Positions 61,239-64,000 of a stretch of 64,000 nt of DNA are shown piece after piece. Origin of the DNA: Serpula lacrymans var. lacrymans S7.9 (taxonomy: Eukaryota > Basidiomycota > Agaricomycetes > Boletales > Serpulaceae). Position 1 is the first letter of the stretch, and every line of letters starts with the position of its first letter. The notes below the pieces were generated by a model, which made no database searches, was not told the origin of the DNA, and saw only the letters and a list, made by a program, of their open reading frames with translations. A program made the position numbers and the translations under genes. The DNA is taken from the NCBI RefSeq assembly GCF_000218685.1, contig NW_006763294.1, positions 1,467,712 to 1,531,711 on the forward strand, given 5' to 3'.

Positions 61239-63045
61239 TGTCGATGATGAGAACTGCTGTTAGAAAACCACACACAAAACAAACTAACACACAATCCTCC
61301 CAGATTCCACGGAACTTGTTTATGGGCTTTGCCTCCTAGAACAGTGGAGTGGTCTGGTTGTTTGTGGGGTGGTACGTATAAAGATCCTTCAAAGTAAAAC
61401 CCAGAGGTGTATGAGTGTGGGTTTTGAAGAGGAGGGATAGTTGAATTTATAGAAGGATAGGGGCTTTGTGATGAGTATAGACGAGCACTACCTTGCTAAT
61501 CGTAGCACAAGGTAGGTTTGAGAATGACAATATGACAAGGTTCCCAGTGATAGCAGGCTCCTGACGCACAAACTATAGTGCTCAGAAGGACTCTAATCAA
61601 AAGGGATGACAATGACTTCAAAAGTGGGAAGTGATAATGACAGCAGTTGACAGTGGTAGAAGTGGGAAGTGTTGTGACCACACTGGATCACAAGTAGCAG
61701 AGTAGTGAACTTGAGAGTAGAGAAGAAGTCTGGATTGGAGTTCTTGTTCTTTTACAAGGTAAAATACAGGGGTTTATATAGTGAAAGAAAAGTAGGCTAT
61801 GCACAGTATAGCTGTGCAAAAAGAATGAGAAAGAACATGAAGGAAGGAATGTATGCTGACAAATCCTGCGTAGGTAGTACAGGATAAGATTGTCAAAAAA
61901 GGAAAAGAAAAAGATAGAACAATGAATGCTGTGAGTAATGTCACAGGTTTGTACAGCCATAAAGTAAAGTCCAATAGCAAAAAGAGAGCAGGAAAATCAT
62001 GATGTCATGGGAAGATGCAGTAAAAAAAGGGCAAGGCAAAACACTATCAGTATCAACACAGTTCCTTTATTGTCAGTCAGGCATTCTAAAAAAATATGTG
62101 TCCATAAAAAATGATTCAAAAATCAAAAATAATTGCACTGTAAATGAATGTTCTGCTGAAGAAAAAGAAACTGGAGCCACCGGTCCACCACCTAGTCCAA
62201 ATCTGACAGTTCCATGGCCTTACCAATGTAGTGGTTGTGTTGGACCACCTGATCAAACGAGGGAGGGAGAGGAGTAGTTCCAATTTGGAACAAGTAAGTC
62301 CCAGGCAGTGTGTGGTAGGTGTAGCTGTAGCAAAGACGATGGACAAAAGATAAGTTTACCCAAGTGAATGGGACAGCGATGAACATGGGCGACGCAAGGG
62401 GATGAACCTTCTCCAGCTCAAAAACTACCCACCCACGCTCCAACCAGGCAGGACGAGCGACTGATGTTTTGATAGTATATGATGGCAGATCAACGTCATG
62501 AAGATGGACCTGTTGCCCTATTTGGACCGGCCGCCGGGGCTTTGCTGATATCAGCAGTGGCACGTGGTAGTCAACTGATCGGCAACGGAAGCGGATAGGA
62601 AGTGGTGACATCAGAAATGGTGGGGGTGCAAATAAGATGAGGAGGAGGAGGGTGGAGGTGACGGAAAAGTGGATTAGAATAGGGATCCAGAAACGACCGT
62701 CAGGTGAGAATAAAAAGGAGAGGAAGGGGCCCATGGTGGGGCTAGGCAAAGGAAGGGGAGTAAGGGAAACGACAAAAGCGAGGGCGCAATGCAATGTGTA
62801 GCCAGTGGCGACGCAAAAATTTGCCGAAATGCCGAAATGCGGAAAGTACCGGATGGAAAAGCAAAGGTGAGCGTGACTGGATTGCCTAATAGAGGTGGTG
62901 CTGATCAGCCACAAGTTCAAAAAGGGCAATATTAATTACTATTCCACGTGGCACTGTGCCTGTGTGGCGCAAAGGCGAGTCTTTTTGAATATTTGCTTCG
63001 TTATTGACACCTGTCCATGCTACCAATCAACTTTGGTGCATAACA
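61239..63045 (+). mobile_element. 1.8-kb insertion with TG...CA ends and CCGG target duplication
   Basis: Inserted in the integrase. It starts TGTCGATGATGAGAAC and ends GGTGCATAACA, flanked by CCGG on both sides (61235-61238, 63046-63049). Removing it together with one CCGG joins the integrase frame at a Cys-Arg-Met junction. The ends suggest an LTR-type element, either one long solo LTR or a small non-autonomous unit. No reverse transcriptase is present. Confidence 0.65.
62192..62734 (-). CDS. ORF inside 1.8-kb insertion, possible membrane protein, 180 aa
   Basis: From ATG 62734 (MGPFLSFLFSPDGRFW) this minus-strand frame runs for 180 residues. It has a hydrophobic segment ILIHFSVTSTLLLLILFAPP (about residues 18-37) and a soluble part with VQIGQQVHLHDVDLP and AWLERGWVVFELEKV. 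The frame stays open upstream of the ATG without another ATG. I recognise no family. The uninterrupted length inside a decayed host element suggests it was coding until recently. Confidence 0.4.
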   Translation of the reverse strand: MGPFLSFLFSPDGRFWIPILIHFSVTSTLLLLILFAPPPFLMSPLPIRFRCRSVDYHVPLLISAKPRRPVQIGQQVHLHDVDLPSYTIKTSVARPAWLERGWVVFELEKVHPLASPMFIAVPFTWVNLSFVHRLCYSYTYHTLPGTYLFQIGTTPLPPSFDQVVQHNHYIGKAMELSDLD

Positions 63046-63239
63046 CCGGATGCTGGGCATCAATCCTAAATTATCAACGGTGTTCCATCTGCAGACTGAT
63101 GGACAAACGGAGAGACTCAACCAGGAGTTGAAACAATATCTCCAGATATTTATTCATGACAGACAGACAGATTGGGCCAAGTGGATAAAGATAGCCTAGT
63201 TCTCTTATACTATTAAACAGTTGTTGGCTACAGGAAAGG

Positions 63240-63660
63240 TGTTACAATTGACGTACCAGTACCTACTTACGCTTCACTTTTTGTACTTTTACTTTTATTT
63301 TTCAAAGTCACATGACCAATCATGTGACCATTTACTTTACTTTACATTTTCGACTTTTCATAGTCACATGACCAAGTCATGTGACACAACACCTGACCAA
63401 TGTCTAGACTCATCATGTGACCAGTCACATGCTAAACATTGGACTTTAAACTTTATTTACAACTGTACAGTACCTCATGTATTTTAGTATATATACAGGA
63501 GCAATACATGGGGAAGGACTCAGCAAGTCCTCCTGTTGTCTACCAACAACTAACTTGTTGAAACCTAATGGGTAACCACTCCCACCTCTTCCTTTTCTTT
63601 TGAGTGTTGTTTTCATTGTGCTCCAGTGCCCCAAGACTGTGTCTTGTTGGTGTTGTCACA
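63240..63660 (+). mobile_element. solo LTR, copy C
   Basis: A 421-bp plus-strand copy, TGTTACAATTGACG...GTTGTCACA, flanked by a perfect 5-bp duplication AAAGG (63235-63239 and 63661-63665). A TATATATACA at about 63489-63498 is a plausible promoter TATA. It contains many CACATG/CATGTG palindromic motifs in its first 200 bp. Confidence 0.88.
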
Positions 63661-63867
63661 AAAGGCACCATTTGAGGTTACAAGATTGTACCCTCCCAGA
63701 ATGGGTGTGGAACCTGCAAGAACAAGGCTGCTGAGAACATGGTCAAAGACATGAAGTCTGTCTTGGACGAAATGTGCAAGGTGCTATTCAAAACTGCAAA
63801 GCAGATGAAAGACAGGGCAGAGCGTAGGCGCTCAAATGCCCCTGAGTACAAGGTCGGCGACCTGGTC

Positions 63868-64000
63868 TGGACCTTTAATTTTCATTCTCCTCTTTAACCT
63901 TTTTCTGTAGTTTTCACACACTGTGCCATGCGGCACTTTCCCTTTTGTTCAAAATCCTCTTTCTCGCGCTACACTGCCTTCCTTCTTATTTTAGCTACAA
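63868..64000 (+). repeat. partial 3' LTR of the gypsy element (continues past window)
   Basis: From TGGACCTTTAA it follows the 5' LTR interior from 55412 with frequent small differences (CTGTGCCATGCGGCACTTTCC is shared almost exactly). The first approximately 20 bases of the LTR are missing, replaced by pol coding sequence. Confidence 0.65.

Larger units (their letters stand above)
60636..63870 (+). pseudogene. gypsy integrase, split by two insertions
   Basis: The HHCC zinc region (HHNTLVAGHSGWQQTMEL...CLRCAMAK) and part of the core (VVVDRFSKEVVFIP, GLPEMVISNRGPQF) end at 61238, where the 1.8-kb insertion begins. The core resumes at 63050 (FHLQTDGQTERLN, DWAKWI), is cut again at 63240 by solo LTR copy C, and resumes with APFEV after 63661. 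GDLVW near 63870 marks the end of recognisable coding. In-frame stops are also present. Confidence 0.8.
55392..64000 (+). mobile_element. Ty3/gypsy LTR retrotransposon, dead and carrying nested insertions (runs off right edge)
   Basis: A 5' LTR (about 55392-55795) is followed by gag with a CCHC knuckle, protease, reverse transcriptase, RNase H and integrase in the gypsy order (PR-RT-RH-IN). Coding is broken by many stops and frame changes, three solo-LTR insertions and a 1.8-kb insertion. The last coding piece, GDLVW near 63860-63870, runs directly into sequence matching the interior of the 5' LTR, so a deletion seems to have joined pol to a partial 3' LTR. Confidence 0.85.

Noticed and set aside
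63446..63634. 62-codon minus-strand frame also found at 56585-56773
   Set aside because: The identical peptide-like frame arises because both positions are the same LTR sequence in opposite orientation; not a gene.

Overview
The window looks like nuclear DNA of a basidiomycete fungus, most likely an Agaricomycete. Genes are split by many short (about 45-70 bp) GT-AG introns. The protein families are also typical of that group: TPR-CHAT proteins, a KDZ/Plavaka-type DNA transposon, Dal5-like transporters, a basidiomycete-style reducing polyketide synthase and a Ty3/gypsy retroelement. All splice models below were made by eye, checking reading phase across each junction and fit to family consensus from memory. 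No alignment or search was run.

Left part (1-8.8 kb). The window opens with the 3' end of a CHAT protein gene, followed by a damaged aminoglycoside-phosphotransferase-like gene, an intronless N-acetylglucosamine kinase gene, the RIO2 kinase gene (minus strand, nine exons), and a divergently transcribed microbial-type poly(ADP-ribose) glycohydrolase gene sharing a 249-bp promoter region with it. From 8,849 to 16,984 lies an 8.1-kb KDZ/Plavaka-like transposon. I found its probable terminal inverted repeats (17 of 18 bases match). It carries a 933-residue transposase in 12 exons and at least two further intron-bearing genes, one of 310 and one of 494 residues.

Middle (17-36 kb). This holds a tiny Asn/Thr-rich protein gene, two paralogous Dal5-like transporter genes with a decayed GDSL esterase gene between them, a conserved fungal gene of unknown function, and a complete C2-TPR-CHAT protease-like gene (1,287 residues). 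The C-terminus of the last closely resembles the fragment at position 1, so the locus holds at least two such genes about 35 kb apart.

Biosynthetic locus (36.1-51.2 kb). A reducing polyketide synthase (KS-AT-DH-MT-KR-ACP-TE, no ER recognised, and Cys at the usual Ser position of the TE nucleophile elbow) is divergent from a class V PLP-dependent enzyme. An MCT-type transporter follows, convergent with the PLP gene. Together they look like a small secondary-metabolite cluster.

Right part (51.2-64 kb). About 4 kb without recognisable genes precedes a dead Ty3/gypsy element. It has been hit by at least four insertions: three roughly 360-421-bp solo LTRs (two with perfect 5-bp target duplications) and a 1.8-kb TG...CA element with a CCGG duplication. 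Its reverse transcriptase has YIDN instead of YxDD.
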